64,000 nucleotides of DNA from Halothiobacillus neapolitanus c2 (lineage in GTDB: Bacteria; Pseudomonadota; Gammaproteobacteria; Halothiobacillales; Halothiobacillaceae). A program made the position numbers and the translations under genes. Within the stretch, counting starts at the first letter, position 1; every line of letters starts with the position of its first letter. The stretch is from the NCBI RefSeq assembly GCF_000024765.1, contig NC_013422.1, positions 2,359,501 to 2,423,500 of the forward strand. Direction: 5' to 3'. The notes beneath the pieces were generated by a model. The model saw only the letters and a list, made by a program, of their open reading frames with translations. It had not been told where the DNA came from and did no database searches. This document shows, piece after piece, positions 33,269-42,410 of this stretch.

Positions 33269-35812
33269 ATGAACCAAGCGCCCATCATTCCGTTCATCTC
33301 GCTCAAAAGTAAATGGCCTGTATTTTGGCCCTTATTCTGGCTGGTGGTCGCGTATGTCATAGGTGGCAAGTTGAGCACGCTGCTTGCCATCAATCCGGGT
33401 TATGCAGCACCTTTATTCTTACCGGCGGGTATCGCCATTGCTGCCGTGTTTCTCGGTGGCATACGCTTCTTGCCTGGGGTATTTATCGGTGCTGCGATCC
33501 TGAATGTCTGGATCGGTCTGGATGCATCGAATCCGGTGTATTGGCAGGTGGCGGTAAGCGCGTTTCTGATTGCGCTCGCCTCGACACTACAAGCCGGTGT
33601 CGGTGGGCTGGTTTTTCGCAGGCTCGCGGAGCGCAGCGACTTAACACAGGGAGCCTCACGATCATTCCTTCTAACCGTTTTGCAGCTGACGCCGCTGATT
33701 TGCCTTATCGGTTCGAGCGTGGCGGTGTCTGGCCTGTGGGCCATCGGCTCGATTGAGTCGACTTCGGTTCAAACCAACGGCTTCTACTGGTGGACGGGCG
33801 ATATGCTCGGTGTGGTGGTGATGTTTCCGCTGGTGTTGACCACCCTCTCGGGCCCGCGCAAGCAATGGTCCAAGCGCGCATTCACCATCACCCTGCCGGT
33901 CTTGCTGGTGTTGGTCAGTGGTCTGGTGGGGCTGTATTTTATGCAGAATGCGGCCCTGAACAATGCGCAGTTAAGGCTTGCGGACGAGTTCGGCAAACAA
34001 AGCCAGAAGATCCGGCTGCGGATTGAACAGCGGTTGAACGCGTATGAGCAGGTGCTGCGCGGTTTGCGCGGGCTCGAAGCGGCTTCCAATTCACTGACCC
34101 GCCAGCAGTTCAATGCCTATGTGTCCGCGCTGGATCTTGGCCAGCACTATCCGGGTTTCCTGGCGGTGGGCTTCGCGCCTTGGGTCAGCCAGAGCAAAGC
34201 CGCCGGCCTAACGCAATCGATCCGCCAGAGCGGTTTTCCTACCTTCGAAATCCTTCCACCCGGCAGCCGTGCCCAATACGCACCCATCGTGTACCTTGAA
34301 CCGTTTTCAGGTCGAAATCTGCGGGCCTTTGGCTATGACCTGTATACCGAACCCGTTCGGCGTGCAGCAATGGATCAGGCCCGTGATCTCAATCAGGTCG
34401 TCATGTCGGGCAAAGTTCGACTGGTGCAGGAAAATGGCCAGCAAGAGCAGTCCGGCGTTCTGCTGTTCTTGCCGGAATACCGCCACGGCAAGGTGCCGCA
34501 AACCATTAATGAGCGCCGTCTTCAGCTCGCCGGCTGGGTTTATGCGGCCTTTCGTATGAACGATCTGATGAACGGTTTGCTCGGCGATCAACAAGACGAT
34601 TTCGGCCTTGCGATTTTTGATGGTACCACCCCGGCCGCCGAAAACCTTTTGTATCAGAGCGATACGGCCAAGCCCGCGGTAAACCAGGCCGCATTCGACT
34701 ACACCCGAACGGTGGATATCGCCCATCGGAGCTGGACGATTCAAATTGTTTCGCTACCCGCCTTCGATCAACAGCTCAACACTCAAACAGTCGATCTGAT
34801 TCGGTTTGGTGGGCTGGGCACCACCCTGCTGCTGGCGCTGATGGTCTGGCAATTGGCCAGCGGGCGCGAGCGAGCGGTCAAAATCGCACACAATATGACC
34901 CGCGAAATGAAGCAAAAACAACAGCAGTTGGTCGAAGCGCAACGAATCGCGCACATCGGTAGCTGGGAACGTGACCTGCGCACTGGGACGTTGGTCTGGT
35001 CGGACGAGCTGTACCGAATTCTGGCGCTTGATCCGCAAGCGGCGGGTTCCGTTCATACCCAATTGCTGCGCTGGGTGCACCCCGATGACCGCCGCATGGT
35101 GGCAGAAGCCTGCCAGCAGCTTGAGCAGGACGGCACGCCCTTTTTTCTCGAACACCGGCTGCTGCTTCCGGGCGACGTGATCAAATATGTGCGCCAATCC
35201 GGCGAGCAATTCACTGATGATGAAGGGGTTGCCTTAAAGATCATCGGCACGCTTCAGGACATCACCACTCAAAAACAGGCACAGGCCGCAGTCGAGCAGA
35301 TGGCGCACTATGATGCCTTGACCCAACTACCCAACCGGGCGCTGTTTTTCGATCGCCTGCGCATGGTCTTGACCCAATCGAAGCGGAACAAAAGGCCACT
35401 GGCACTATTTTATATGGATCTCGATGGCTTCAAGCACGTGAATGATTCGCTCGGGCATCAAGCCGGTGATCTCCTCTTGATCGCCGTGGCGGACCGGCTC
35501 AGGCAAATCGTTCGGGCCTCCGATACGGTCGCGCGGCTCGGTGGGGACGAGTTCACGGTGATTCTGCCCGACCTGCGACAGCCAGAAGACGCGATCAAGG
35601 TCGCCGAAAACATCATTCAGTCGATTGAACAACCCTTCATGATTGAGGGGCGTATCGTGGAGATCGGCATCAGTATCGGCATCACGCATTGCGTTGAAAA
35701 TCGCTTTAAGGAAGACGAACTGGTTCAACTGGCCGATCAAGCCATGTACGAGGCCAAACAGGCGGGGAAAAACACCTATCGTGTCCGGATTGGAGCGAAT
35801 CGCCCCCATTGA
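33269..35812 (+). CDS. Diguanylate cyclase with MASE1, CHASE, PAS and GGDEF domains
   Basis: An 847-residue inner-membrane sensor that probably makes cyclic di-GMP. Residues ~10-225 form a multi-helix MASE1 domain. A helix near 230 and another near 515 bracket a periplasmic CHASE domain (RIEQRLNAYEQVLRGLRG, GFLAVGFAPWV). A PAS domain with PAC lies at about 555-675 (RIAHIGSWERDLRTG). The catalytic domain follows with RLGGDEFTVIL near residue 759 and an inhibitory I-site RASD five residues before it. No EAL domain is present. The ATG at 33269 is preferred over a start at 33221. The gene is monocistronic; a 12-bp minisatellite begins 14 bases after the stop. Confidence 0.92.
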   Translation: MNQAPIIPFISLKSKWPVFWPLFWLVVAYVIGGKLSTLLAINPGYAAPLFLPAGIAIAAVFLGGIRFLPGVFIGAAILNVWIGLDASNPVYWQVAVSAFLIALASTLQAGVGGLVFRRLAERSDLTQGASRSFLLTVLQLTPLICLIGSSVAVSGLWAIGSIESTSVQTNGFYWWTGDMLGVVVMFPLVLTTLSGPRKQWSKRAFTITLPVLLVLVSGLVGLYFMQNAALNNAQLRLADEFGKQSQKIRLRIEQRLNAYEQVLRGLRGLEAASNSLTRQQFNAYVSALDLGQHYPGFLAVGFAPWVSQSKAAGLTQSIRQSGFPTFEILPPGSRAQYAPIVYLEPFSGRNLRAFGYDLYTEPVRRAAMDQARDLNQVVMSGKVRLVQENGQQEQSGVLLFLPEYRHGKVPQTINERRLQLAGWVYAAFRMNDLMNGLLGDQQDDFGLAIFDGTTPAAENLLYQSDTAKPAVNQAAFDYTRTVDIAHRSWTIQIVSLPAFDQQLNTQTVDLIRFGGLGTTLLLALMVWQLASGRERAVKIAHNMTREMKQKQQQLVEAQRIAHIGSWERDLRTGTLVWSDELYRILALDPQAAGSVHTQLLRWVHPDDRRMVAEACQQLEQDGTPFFLEHRLLLPGDVIKYVRQSGEQFTDDEGVALKIIGTLQDITTQKQAQAAVEQMAHYDALTQLPNRALFFDRLRMVLTQSKRNKRPLALFYMDLDGFKHVNDSLGHQAGDLLLIAVADRLRQIVRASDTVARLGGDEFTVILPDLRQPEDAIKVAENIIQSIEQPFMIEGRIVEIGISIGITHCVENRFKEDELVQLADQAMYEAKQAGKNTYRVRIGANRPH

Positions 35813-35825
35813 TTATCCCGGCAAT

Positions 35826-35909
35826 TTTCCTGGTGAATTTCCTGGTGAATTTCCTGGTGAATTTCCTGGTGAATTTCCTGGTGAATTTCCTGGAGAATTT
35901 CCTGGAGGA
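35826..35909. repeat. Seven-unit 12-bp minisatellite
   Basis: Seven tandem units of TTTCCTGGTGAA; the first five are identical and the last two have drifted (TTTCCTGGAGAA, TTTCCTGGAGGA/T). It starts just after the diguanylate cyclase stop. The unit is a codon multiple, so a frame reading PGEF repeats exists, but that frame has no ribosome site and overlaps the cyclase gene. A slippage-generated repeat is the simplest reading. Confidence 0.92.
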
Positions 35910-35933
35910 TTCCTCGGAGATACCGCTGGGAAT

Positions 35934-36030
35934 CTCGAAAACCCATCATTCCCGCGTAGGCGGGAATCCAGCGCCTTGATTTTTCTGGGTTCCCGCCTAC
36001 GCGGGAACGACGAATCACGGGTCTTTCGAG
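35934..36030. repeat. MITE-like element, full copy 1 (about 97 bp)
   Basis: Ends are CTCGAAA and TTTCGAG in inverted orientation. The core has two perfect hairpins, ATTCCCGC-GTAG-GCGGGAAT and TTCCCGCC-TAC-GCGGGAA type. A nearly identical copy lies at 60874-60971, sharing GAATCCAGCGCCTTGATTTTT between the hairpins. Small palindromic repeats of this kind are widespread in proteobacteria; no gene is encoded. Confidence 0.85.
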
Positions 36031-36081
36031 GTGCCCCGCTGAAATTCTCGTAGAGAATGCACAGCCCACAACCGGGCAGAC

Positions 36082-36645
36082 TCACCACATCAGATCATCC
36101 GGCACATCGAATTGGGCGTAGTAATCCTTTTCTTCTTTTGAGAGCGCTGCTTCGGCTTGCGGCACTGCAATCAATACGTCGGGATCGCGCTGCTCGATCT
36201 TTTCCGCAGCAATGGCAGGAATCAGGGCATAGCCGCCATCAAACCGGGCAATGCGAACCTGTGCGCAACCCAATCGCTGATGCGTTTGGTGGTTTACGCC
36301 CAATGTTTTCACTGTGCCGTTATCGGCAAAATGATAGCGGACGGAACCCTCATAACCGCTTAAGCGGTTGGATTCGATGATCTGCCGCACTTCGGCCTGC
36401 ATGGCCTTCTTCGCAAGCTGTTGTTGCCGTTCCAGATTCAGTTGCCGGGCTCGTTCGGCTTTTTCCTCGGCGGCTCTGGCCACTGGGTCATCGCTTGCGC
36501 TGGGCAAGGCTTCTTGGCTCTTTTGCGCTTTGCTCTGTTTGGTTTGCTGAAACTGGGCCTTGCCCTTGGCTTTTTTGGCTTGCTTTGCTTTTTGCTCGCT
36601 CACAAGGCCCGATTTTTTCAGTTGATCGAATAAGGACTCTGCCAT
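36082..36645 (-). CDS. DUF2058 family protein (YaiL-like)
   Basis: A 187-residue soluble protein beginning MAESLFDQLKKSGLVSEQKAKQAKK, followed by a highly charged Lys/Gln/Ala-rich helix to about residue 90 and a compact C-terminal domain ending YYAQFDVPDDLMW. This matches DUF2058 proteins, sometimes annotated nucleoprotein/polynucleotide-associated. The ATG at 36645 gives the family N-terminus; a 20-codon extension upstream is rejected. It ends 62 bases before the next minus-strand gene begins reading through, and both may share a transcript with the DUF1415 gene. Confidence 0.85.
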   Translation of the reverse strand: MAESLFDQLKKSGLVSEQKAKQAKKAKGKAQFQQTKQSKAQKSQEALPSASDDPVARAAEEKAERARQLNLERQQQLAKKAMQAEVRQIIESNRLSGYEGSVRYHFADNGTVKTLGVNHQTHQRLGCAQVRIARFDGGYALIPAIAAEKIEQRDPDVLIAVPQAEAALSKEEKDYYAQFDVPDDLMW

Positions 36646-36707
36646 CTCGTGTACTCGTGATTTCTGTTGGGTTCGTTCGCAGATCGGGGGCTTATCTACG
36701 GGCAATT

Positions 36708-37286
36708 TTACCGGCTAAAACAATCTTCCAGCAGCCGTCGCAATCGATCCGAACCCATCAGCTTTAGCTGCTCGATATTGCGCTCGGGGATGGATTCGGC
36801 GTCTGGGTAGTTCTCGATCGCCTCATCCAGGCTCGCTTCTCGCAATAGATGCAGTACAGGGTAAGGCGATTTATTGCTGTAGTTTTCGGCATCCTCAAGC
36901 TCGGTGCCGCCAAACTGGTAATCGGGGTGGAAGCTCGCGAGCTGAAACACGCCCTTGAGTTTTAATTGCGCCACGCGCTGATCGGCTCGACCCAGAAACT
37001 GGTTGAAATCGAAAAAATCCTGCAAAACCTGCGGAGTGATGAGCAAGGTGGTTTCAATACCTTCATCCGCGCTCAGCAAGGTCAGTTCGTTTTCCAGATC
37101 GACGAGCAGTTGCTCTTCATCCTGCGCCTGGCTCACGAAGAAGCGAACACGATCGCGGACGAGTTCGCGCTTGGCAAAGGGGCAGAGGTTGTAGCCGATG
37201 ACGAGCTGCTCAACCCATTGACGGACAGGAGCGATATAAGGTTCGTGATTCAAACGGGGCCTGCATGATGATCGTAAAAGACCCAC
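36708..37286 (-). CDS. DUF1415 family protein
   Basis: A 192-residue cytoplasmic protein matching DUF1415 by its segments QWVEQLVIGYNLCPFAKRE, FFDFNQFLG, FHPDYQFGG and YSNKSPYPVLHLLRE. The function is unknown. The annotated start is a GTG at 37286; a TTG at 37250 (giving NHEPYIAPV) would place the conserved part closer to the N-terminus and cannot be excluded. It precedes the DUF2058 gene on the same strand. Confidence 0.82.
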   Translation of the reverse strand: MGLLRSSCRPRLNHEPYIAPVRQWVEQLVIGYNLCPFAKRELVRDRVRFFVSQAQDEEQLLVDLENELTLLSADEGIETTLLITPQVLQDFFDFNQFLGRADQRVAQLKLKGVFQLASFHPDYQFGGTELEDAENYSNKSPYPVLHLLREASLDEAIENYPDAESIPERNIEQLKLMGSDRLRRLLEDCFSR

Positions 37287-37420
37287 ATGCTAACAGCCTT
37301 CCTCCAATCGGTTTTTTGAAAACCTAGGAATATGGCCAAAACACTTCGACCAATCGCACCACAGTCATTTTGAAAGAATATGCTGATAAGGTTTATAGAT
37401 ATTTTTTCAAGGAAGTCCGT

Positions 37421-38497
37421 ATGAACAGAACAAAACGCGCAACCGCACTGGCCAGCATCATAGCGGGCACATTAACCCTGGGCATGATGGCGACCACGCC
37501 TGCCGATGCCTGCACCCGCATGGTCTACCACGGCCTGGATAATTTGGTGATGACCGGGCGCTCGATGGATTGGCGCGACCCCATTCCAGCGGATATGTGG
37601 ATTTTCCCACGCGGCATGACGCACGATGGCGGTACGGGCCCCCGTTCCGTGCACTGGACATCCAAATACGGCAGCTTGTTGGTCACATCCTTCGGCATTG
37701 CGGCCAGCGACGGCATGAACGAAAAAGGGCTGGTTGCCAATCTGTTATGGCTGGCGGGCAGCGATTACCCCAAACCGGATAAGCTGGAACACACCCTGAG
37801 CATTGCCGCCTGGGCGCAGTATTTTCTTGATAACTTCGCGACCGTCGATGAAGCCGTTAAAGCCATGCAAAAGCAACCGCTGGGTGTTGTTTCGGACGTG
37901 ATTCCCGGCACGGATCGCTTCACCACGCTGCATCTTTCGCTCTCCGATGCGAACGGTGACAGCGCTATTTTCGAATACATTGATGGCAAGCTCGTGATTC
38001 ATCATGGTCGGCAATACCAAATCATGACGAACGACCCGAGTTACAACGAACAACTCGCGCGGCAGCAGTATTGGTCAGAAATTGGCGGCACCGCGTTTTT
38101 ACCCGGCACGAACCGCTCCTCAGATCGCTTTGCCCGCGCCAGCTTTTACATTCACGCCATCCCCAAAACCGCCGATCCGGCTGAGGCCGCAGCCGCTGTG
38201 ATGAGCGTGGTGCGCAATGTATCCGTACCGTTGGGCATCAGCACGCCCGGCCAGCCGCACATCTCCAACACGCGCTGGCGCGTAGTGGCCGATCAAAAAG
38301 ACTTGCGCTATTTCTATGAATCCGCCCGTTCGCCCGACACGTTTTGGGTGGATCTGAAAGACGCCGACTTCAAAAAAGGCGCGCCGGTTTTGCGCTTGCC
38401 TCTGGCGCACGAGGAAGTTTACTCCGGCATGGCGCTCAAGTTTTTCAAGCCGGCCAAGCCGTTTCAGTTCTTAACCGTTGAAGGCATGGGGCAATAA
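37421..38497 (+). CDS. Secreted linear amide C-N hydrolase (choloylglycine hydrolase/penicillin V acylase family)
   Basis: A 358-residue N-terminal-nucleophile hydrolase. A signal peptide ends in ADA, directly before Cys28 in ACTRMVYHG, which would become the catalytic N-terminal cysteine after cleavage. The following MTGRSMDWRD arginine/aspartate segment and the later NDPSYNEQL asparagine segment are family features. Such enzymes cleave linear amides including bile-salt conjugates, penicillin V or acyl-homoserine lactones. A periplasmic location and lack of bile context favour quorum-signal or other amide substrates, but that is inference. The ATG at 37421 is chosen over an upstream ATG because it starts the signal peptide. 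Confidence 0.88.
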   Translation: MNRTKRATALASIIAGTLTLGMMATTPADACTRMVYHGLDNLVMTGRSMDWRDPIPADMWIFPRGMTHDGGTGPRSVHWTSKYGSLLVTSFGIAASDGMNEKGLVANLLWLAGSDYPKPDKLEHTLSIAAWAQYFLDNFATVDEAVKAMQKQPLGVVSDVIPGTDRFTTLHLSLSDANGDSAIFEYIDGKLVIHHGRQYQIMTNDPSYNEQLARQQYWSEIGGTAFLPGTNRSSDRFARASFYIHAIPKTADPAEAAAAVMSVVRNVSVPLGISTPGQPHISNTRWRVVADQKDLRYFYESARSPDTFWVDLKDADFKKGAPVLRLPLAHEEVYSGMALKFFKPAKPFQFLTVEGMGQ

Positions 38498-38628
38498 TCA
38501 CGGTGATCGACGATGCCCGGCAAGCGCACAACGACGACCGACTGGTCGACCGAAAAATTAAATTCATTGGTGAATAATTGTCTATGCTCTTGATGGCTGT
38601 TTTTGGCCATCATTGACAGGAGCGCACC

Positions 38629-39027
38629 ATGAATCGTCGTCACTTTATCAGCACCGCGACACTCGGCACCGCCGCATTGGCACTGGGCTCACAAGCCGCG
38701 CAAGCGGGTGAAGAGAATTATCAAAATGTGGTTTTCGATGCTCAAAACCCCGGCCACTGGAAAGCGGTAGAATCACTTCATGTGCCGGATACAGAAGTTA
38801 AAGACGGCAAACTGCATATCCATACCCCGCACCCGATGAGCGAGGCGCATTACATTGTCAGCCACACGGTCGTGCTAAAAGACGGCAAGTTCCTGGATCG
38901 CAAAACCTTCAACTGGAAAGACAAGCCCGCCTCGGTTCATACCCTGCCGGAAGGCTACAAGGGGCTCGTCAGAGTCACCAGCACCTGTAATCTGCATGAT
39001 TTCTGGGTCAAGGAAATTAACGTTTAA
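38629..39027 (+). CDS. Exported desulfoferrodoxin/neelaredoxin-like protein (superoxide reductase fold)
   Basis: A 132-residue protein with an RR-containing export signal (MNRRHFISTATLGTAALALG, Tat-like) and a single superoxide-reductase domain. The iron ligands His, His, His, Cys and His appear in SLHVP, HPMSEAHYI and CNLHDFW. The usual EKHxP motif is altered (SLHVP), so the catalytic lysine is missing. Superoxide reductases remove superoxide without making oxygen; a periplasmic copy would guard against external superoxide, or the protein may have another redox role. GGAG precedes the ATG. The 3' end overlaps the convergent cysZ by 11 bases. Confidence 0.8.
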   Translation: MNRRHFISTATLGTAALALGSQAAQAGEENYQNVVFDAQNPGHWKAVESLHVPDTEVKDGKLHIHTPHPMSEAHYIVSHTVVLKDGKFLDRKTFNWKDKPASVHTLPEGYKGLVRVTSTCNLHDFWVKEINV

Positions 39028-39742
39028 CCGGGTCATGGGTTAGCCGCGGACGCCGCTCCACCCACAATGCGGTCGCGCCGCATACACCAACCGGCAAGGC
39101 AAAAAAATTCAATACCGGCACCATCGTCATGCCGGTCATAGCCGTGCCGAATGCCAAACTCGTGGCTGGTATGGTTTTAAGCCAGCTTTTTTGTGCCTCG
39201 AATTCCAAAAGGTGGTTTCCTGCCGGGGCATCGACGTACTGGAGCGTCATCATCCAAGCGGAGAAGGCAAACCACAAAAACGGTGCGAGCAGGTTCAGCC
39301 CCGGCACGAAGGAAATCAGCAACAGCGGAATCGCGTAGGCCAGAAAATAGCGAAACTTGCGCCATTCGGCGGCCACGGTTTTCAGCGTGAGTTGCCATAG
39401 CGAGGTGTCGTCTTCTGGCGTGGGTTGGCCGGTTAGAAGCATTTCCAGCTTTTGCGCCAGCAGGGCATTGAACGGCGCGGCAATAAAATTGGCAATGATG
39501 GTGAAGCTGAAATAAGCCACCAGCATCAGGCCGATGAACAGCAACGGGATCAAAATCCAGTTGAGCCATTCGAGCCAGCCGGGCAGCAAGCCATCGAGCC
39601 ATTGGTGGGCATAATGCACGCCGGCCCACATGCCCAGACCAAATAACACGATGTTGATGAGCAAAGGGATCAGCACGAACCGGCGAATGCCCGGTCGCCA
39701 CATCAGGCTAAAGCCCTGCCATACATAGGAAAATCCGTTCAT
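39017..39742 (-). CDS. cysZ: CysZ/EI24-family membrane protein, putative sulfate transporter
   Basis: A 241-residue inner-membrane protein with the features of CysZ: N-terminal FSYVWQGFSLMWRPGIRRFVLIPLLINI, long hydrophobic helices, and FIAAPFNALLAQKLE in the middle. CysZ passes sulfate for cysteine synthesis in E. coli. It overlaps convergently with the superoxide-reductase-like gene and lies 22 bases downstream of the DsbG-like gene. Confidence 0.85.
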   Translation of the reverse strand: MNGFSYVWQGFSLMWRPGIRRFVLIPLLINIVLFGLGMWAGVHYAHQWLDGLLPGWLEWLNWILIPLLFIGLMLVAYFSFTIIANFIAAPFNALLAQKLEMLLTGQPTPEDDTSLWQLTLKTVAAEWRKFRYFLAYAIPLLLISFVPGLNLLAPFLWFAFSAWMMTLQYVDAPAGNHLLEFEAQKSWLKTIPATSLAFGTAMTGMTMVPVLNFFALPVGVCGATALWVERRPRLTHDPVKR

Positions 39743-39764
39743 GCCCGTTGGGATCGCTCGTCAT

Positions 39765-40391
39765 TCATGGAATGGGGTGTCCGCCACCGAACGGGCCAGG
39801 GGCGACATGAGCCAGCAGCTTGCGATAGAACTCGGCGGATTTGGTGCCGAACAGCATGAAGGGCTTGCCGTCGTCGCCCTGAAACACGATCAGAGGCATG
39901 CCGGGAATATGGTTGTTCTTCAAAATAGCGTAGTTCGCATCCAAGGCTTTCTGGGTGGCTGGCGAGATATCCTTGATCGGCTCGATGGCACCACCATCCC
40001 CTTGCGAGGAGAAGCCGTAACCTTCCTCCATACGGTGATACGCAGCCAGTGGATCGGCAGACTGTATGATGGCTGCCGCCTTGCCCGCAGAACTCGGCAG
40101 CAGCACACCCATCGGCACGTAGCGCATTTGGATGTCTTTATCTGCGGCCAGAATCGGCTTGATGCGCTCATAGGCTTCATTGCAATGCGGGCAGTTTGGG
40201 TCGAAGAAAAAATAGACGATTTTTTGACCGTCACCCTGCCCAATCCAAGTTGTCGTGGTTAGCTCGCTGGCAATAGCCACAGCAGTTGCACGGCTATCCG
40301 CCGCCTGCGTGGACGGCACAAGCATCATCGCGAGTAGCAATAAAAAAACCAGATGACGCAGTGGCAAATGATGGATAGTGCGACGAATCAT
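39765..40391 (-). CDS. Periplasmic DsbG/DsbC-like thiol-disulfide protein
   Basis: A 208-residue protein with a signal peptide (LVFLLLLAMMLVPSTQA) and a thioredoxin fold carrying CPHC in FFFDPNCPHCNEAYERIKP, followed by the cis-proline region HIPGMPLIVFQG. The CPHC centre and helical insertion match DsbG/DsbC-type proteins, though the N-terminal dimerisation domain is short. The ATG at 40391 is preferred over a start overlapping ispH. It may act in disulfide isomerisation or reduction of periplasmic sulfenic acids. Confidence 0.82.
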   Translation of the reverse strand: MIRRTIHHLPLRHLVFLLLLAMMLVPSTQAADSRATAVAIASELTTTTWIGQGDGQKIVYFFFDPNCPHCNEAYERIKPILAADKDIQMRYVPMGVLLPSSAGKAAAIIQSADPLAAYHRMEEGYGFSSQGDGGAIEPIKDISPATQKALDANYAILKNNHIPGMPLIVFQGDDGKPFMLFGTKSAEFYRKLLAHVAPGPFGGGHPIP

Positions 40392-40405
40392 GAGCGCCCC
40401 CGTGT

Positions 40406-41350
40406 TCAAGCCTTGGCCCGTAATGATTTAGGCAGTGCAAACACCATGTGTTCGATGATGTGCGGTGGTGTTTCGATCATTGTCGCATTGTGCTGCGTTT
40501 GAAGATGCGCCAGCACCTGCTGAACCAGAATTTCTGGTGCGGAAGCGCCCGCCGTCACCCCCACGCAGGCACAGTTTCCAAACCAGTCCTCGCTAATGTC
40601 TTCCACGCCATCAATCAAATAGGCCGCCTTGCCCGCCTGCTCGGCAATCTCACGCAGGCGATTGGAGTTGGAGCTGGTTTTGGAGCCGACGACAAGAATC
40701 ACGTCGCAGGTTGCCGTCATTTCGCGCACGGCATCCTGGCGGTTTTGCGTGGCGTAGCAGATGTCGTCCTTCTTCGGCCCTTCGATCTCTGGGAAACGCT
40801 GACGCAATGCGGCAATGATCGTTTGGGTTTCATCGACCGAGAGCGTGGTTTGCGTGGAGTAGGCCAAGCCATTGGGGTTTTCGACATGCAGATTCGCCAC
40901 GTCGTCGATGCGTTCGATCAGATGGATCTTGCCGCCGTGACGCGGATCGAAATGCCCCATCGTGCCCTCGACCTCCGGATGGCCTGCATGACCGATCAGC
41001 ACCACGTCCCGCCCGAGTCGCGCGTGACGCTCAACTTCCAGATGCACCTTGGTGACCAGCGGACAAGTCGCGTCGAAAATACGCAAGCCGCGCACGGCGG
41101 CTTCGTCCTCAATCGCGCGGGATACGCCGTGTGCGGAGAAAATTAACGTGGCATCGTCCGGCACTTCGGTTAATTCTTCGATAAAAATCGCGCCTTTGCG
41201 CTTGAGGTTTTCAACGATATAGCGGTTATGCACAATCTCGTGGCGCACGAAAATCGGTGCGCCGAACAGATCCAGCGCGCGATCGACAATCTCGACGGCC
41301 CGATCGACCCCGGCACAGAATCCGCGCGGGTTGGCTAACAAGATGTTCAT
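40406..41350 (-). CDS. ispH: 4-hydroxy-3-methylbut-2-enyl diphosphate reductase
   Basis: The last enzyme of the non-mevalonate isoprenoid pathway, converting HMBPP to IPP and DMAPP with a 4Fe-4S cluster. The 314-residue protein begins [20 protein letters not shown]; cluster cysteines are Cys12 in GFC, the cysteine in [12 protein letters not shown], and one in the [10 protein letters not shown] region. It overlaps fkpB by four bases in the conserved ileS-lspA-fkpB-ispH order. Confidence 0.96.
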   Translation of the reverse strand: MNILLANPRGFCAGVDRAVEIVDRALDLFGAPIFVRHEIVHNRYIVENLKRKGAIFIEELTEVPDDATLIFSAHGVSRAIEDEAAVRGLRIFDATCPLVTKVHLEVERHARLGRDVVLIGHAGHPEVEGTMGHFDPRHGGKIHLIERIDDVANLHVENPNGLAYSTQTTLSVDETQTIIAALRQRFPEIEGPKKDDICYATQNRQDAVREMTATCDVILVVGSKTSSNSNRLREIAEQAGKAAYLIDGVEDISEDWFGNCACVGVTAGASAPEILVQQVLAHLQTQHNATMIETPPHIIEHMVFALPKSLRAKA

Positions 41351-41844
41351 GCTTTAGCCTCCTGAACAGACTGCTGGGCTGGCGGCTCAACCGCCAGCAC
41401 GTTGACGATGAACTGGATATTCATGCCCGCCAGCGGGTGATTGAAATCCACCAGCAGGGTTTCCTCGTTGATCGCGCACACGGTACCCGCCACGGTATCA
41501 CCGTTCGGCAGGTCGAATTCGACCAGATCGTCGACGCTGAGCGCCAGATCATTCGGCACATCCGCACGAGGCAGCTCATGGACCATCTCGGGATCAGGCG
41601 AGCCAAAAGCGAATTCCGGCGTCAGCAGAATACGGGTGCGCTCCCCTTCCGGCAGACCAAGCAACGATTCTTCCAGACGGGGATCGAGACTGCCATCACC
41701 AACCACGAATTGCATCGGTTCGGACTCGAATGTCGAATCGACCACGCGATCGTCCGCAAGGCGAATTTCGTAGTGCAGAGTGACCAAGGCGCCACGTGCG
41801 ATCACGGGCGCCGTGGCAGGCGATGGAGAGGACGAATCGGTCAT
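41347..41844 (-). CDS. fkpB: FKBP-type peptidyl-prolyl isomerase, SlpA/FkpB type
   Basis: A 165-residue cytoplasmic FKBP of the SlyD/SlpA type: [23 protein letters not shown], an IF (insert-in-flap) domain with [10 protein letters not shown], and [15 protein letters not shown] near the end. It helps proteins fold by proline isomerisation. It sits between lspA and ispH with four-base overlaps on both sides. Confidence 0.93.
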   Translation of the reverse strand: MTDSSSPSPATAPVIARGALVTLHYEIRLADDRVVDSTFESEPMQFVVGDGSLDPRLEESLLGLPEGERTRILLTPEFAFGSPDPEMVHELPRADVPNDLALSVDDLVEFDLPNGDTVAGTVCAINEETLLVDFNHPLAGMNIQFIVNVLAVEPPAQQSVQEAKA

Positions 41845-42410
41845 ACGGAAGAAGGCCCATTGCTCAGTTTGTCGGAGTTCGGTTTTTCGGGATTGGGGCG
41901 TAATTCGAACAGAATCAGCAGAACGACACCCACGACGATAGCGCTATCAGCCACATTGAAGGCGGGCCAGTGGTAGGCATGCCAGTGGAAATCCAGAAAA
42001 TCCACCACGTAACCCAGCGTCAGGCGATCGATCAGGTTGCCGACCGCCCCACCGATGATCAGTGCAATCGCGACCTTGACCACGCCTACGCCAGGGCGCA
42101 CCGCCACGCCCGGCAAGGCCCGCGGAATCCGTAGCAGCCAGGCCATCAATCCCAGCGCCACGATGAAGGCCAACACAGCGAAGCCCCAACGCTGCCAGCC
42201 ATCGGCATTCGCCAGAAAGGAGAAGGCCGCGCCATGATTGTGCAACAGGGTGAGATTGAAGAACCCGGTGAGCTCCACCGGTGTGGCGTACTGCAGAAAA
42301 TGGCTGGCGACCCACTTGGTACCGGCATCCAGGCCAACGACCAGCAGGGAAAGCCATAGCCAGTTGAGGTTTTGCCAATAGAACTGGCCGAGTTTTACCT
42401 GCATGTTCAT
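41841..42410 (-). CDS. lspA: Lipoprotein signal peptidase II
   Basis: A 189-residue four-helix membrane aspartyl protease that removes signal peptides from lipoproteins such as BamB. Catalytic aspartates are in [10 protein letters not shown] and FNVADSAIV; the conserved [11 protein letters not shown] is present. The ATG at 42410 overlaps the ileS stop. An upstream extension to 42524 lies inside ileS and is rejected. Confidence 0.94.
   Translation of the reverse strand: MNMQVKLGQFYWQNLNWLWLSLLVVGLDAGTKWVASHFLQYATPVELTGFFNLTLLHNHGAAFSFLANADGWQRWGFAVLAFIVALGLMAWLLRIPRALPGVAVRPGVGVVKVAIALIIGGAVGNLIDRLTLGYVVDFLDFHWHAYHWPAFNVADSAIVVGVVLLILFELRPNPEKPNSDKLSNGPSSV

Noticed and set aside
35826-35909. 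CRISPR-like array
   Set aside because: Units are contiguous 12-mers without spacers and no cas gene is nearby.
35643-36053. Reading frame encoding PGEF repeats across the minisatellite
   Set aside because: It overlaps the end of the diguanylate cyclase gene in another frame, has no ribosome site and its repeat region is explained by a 12-bp DNA repeat.
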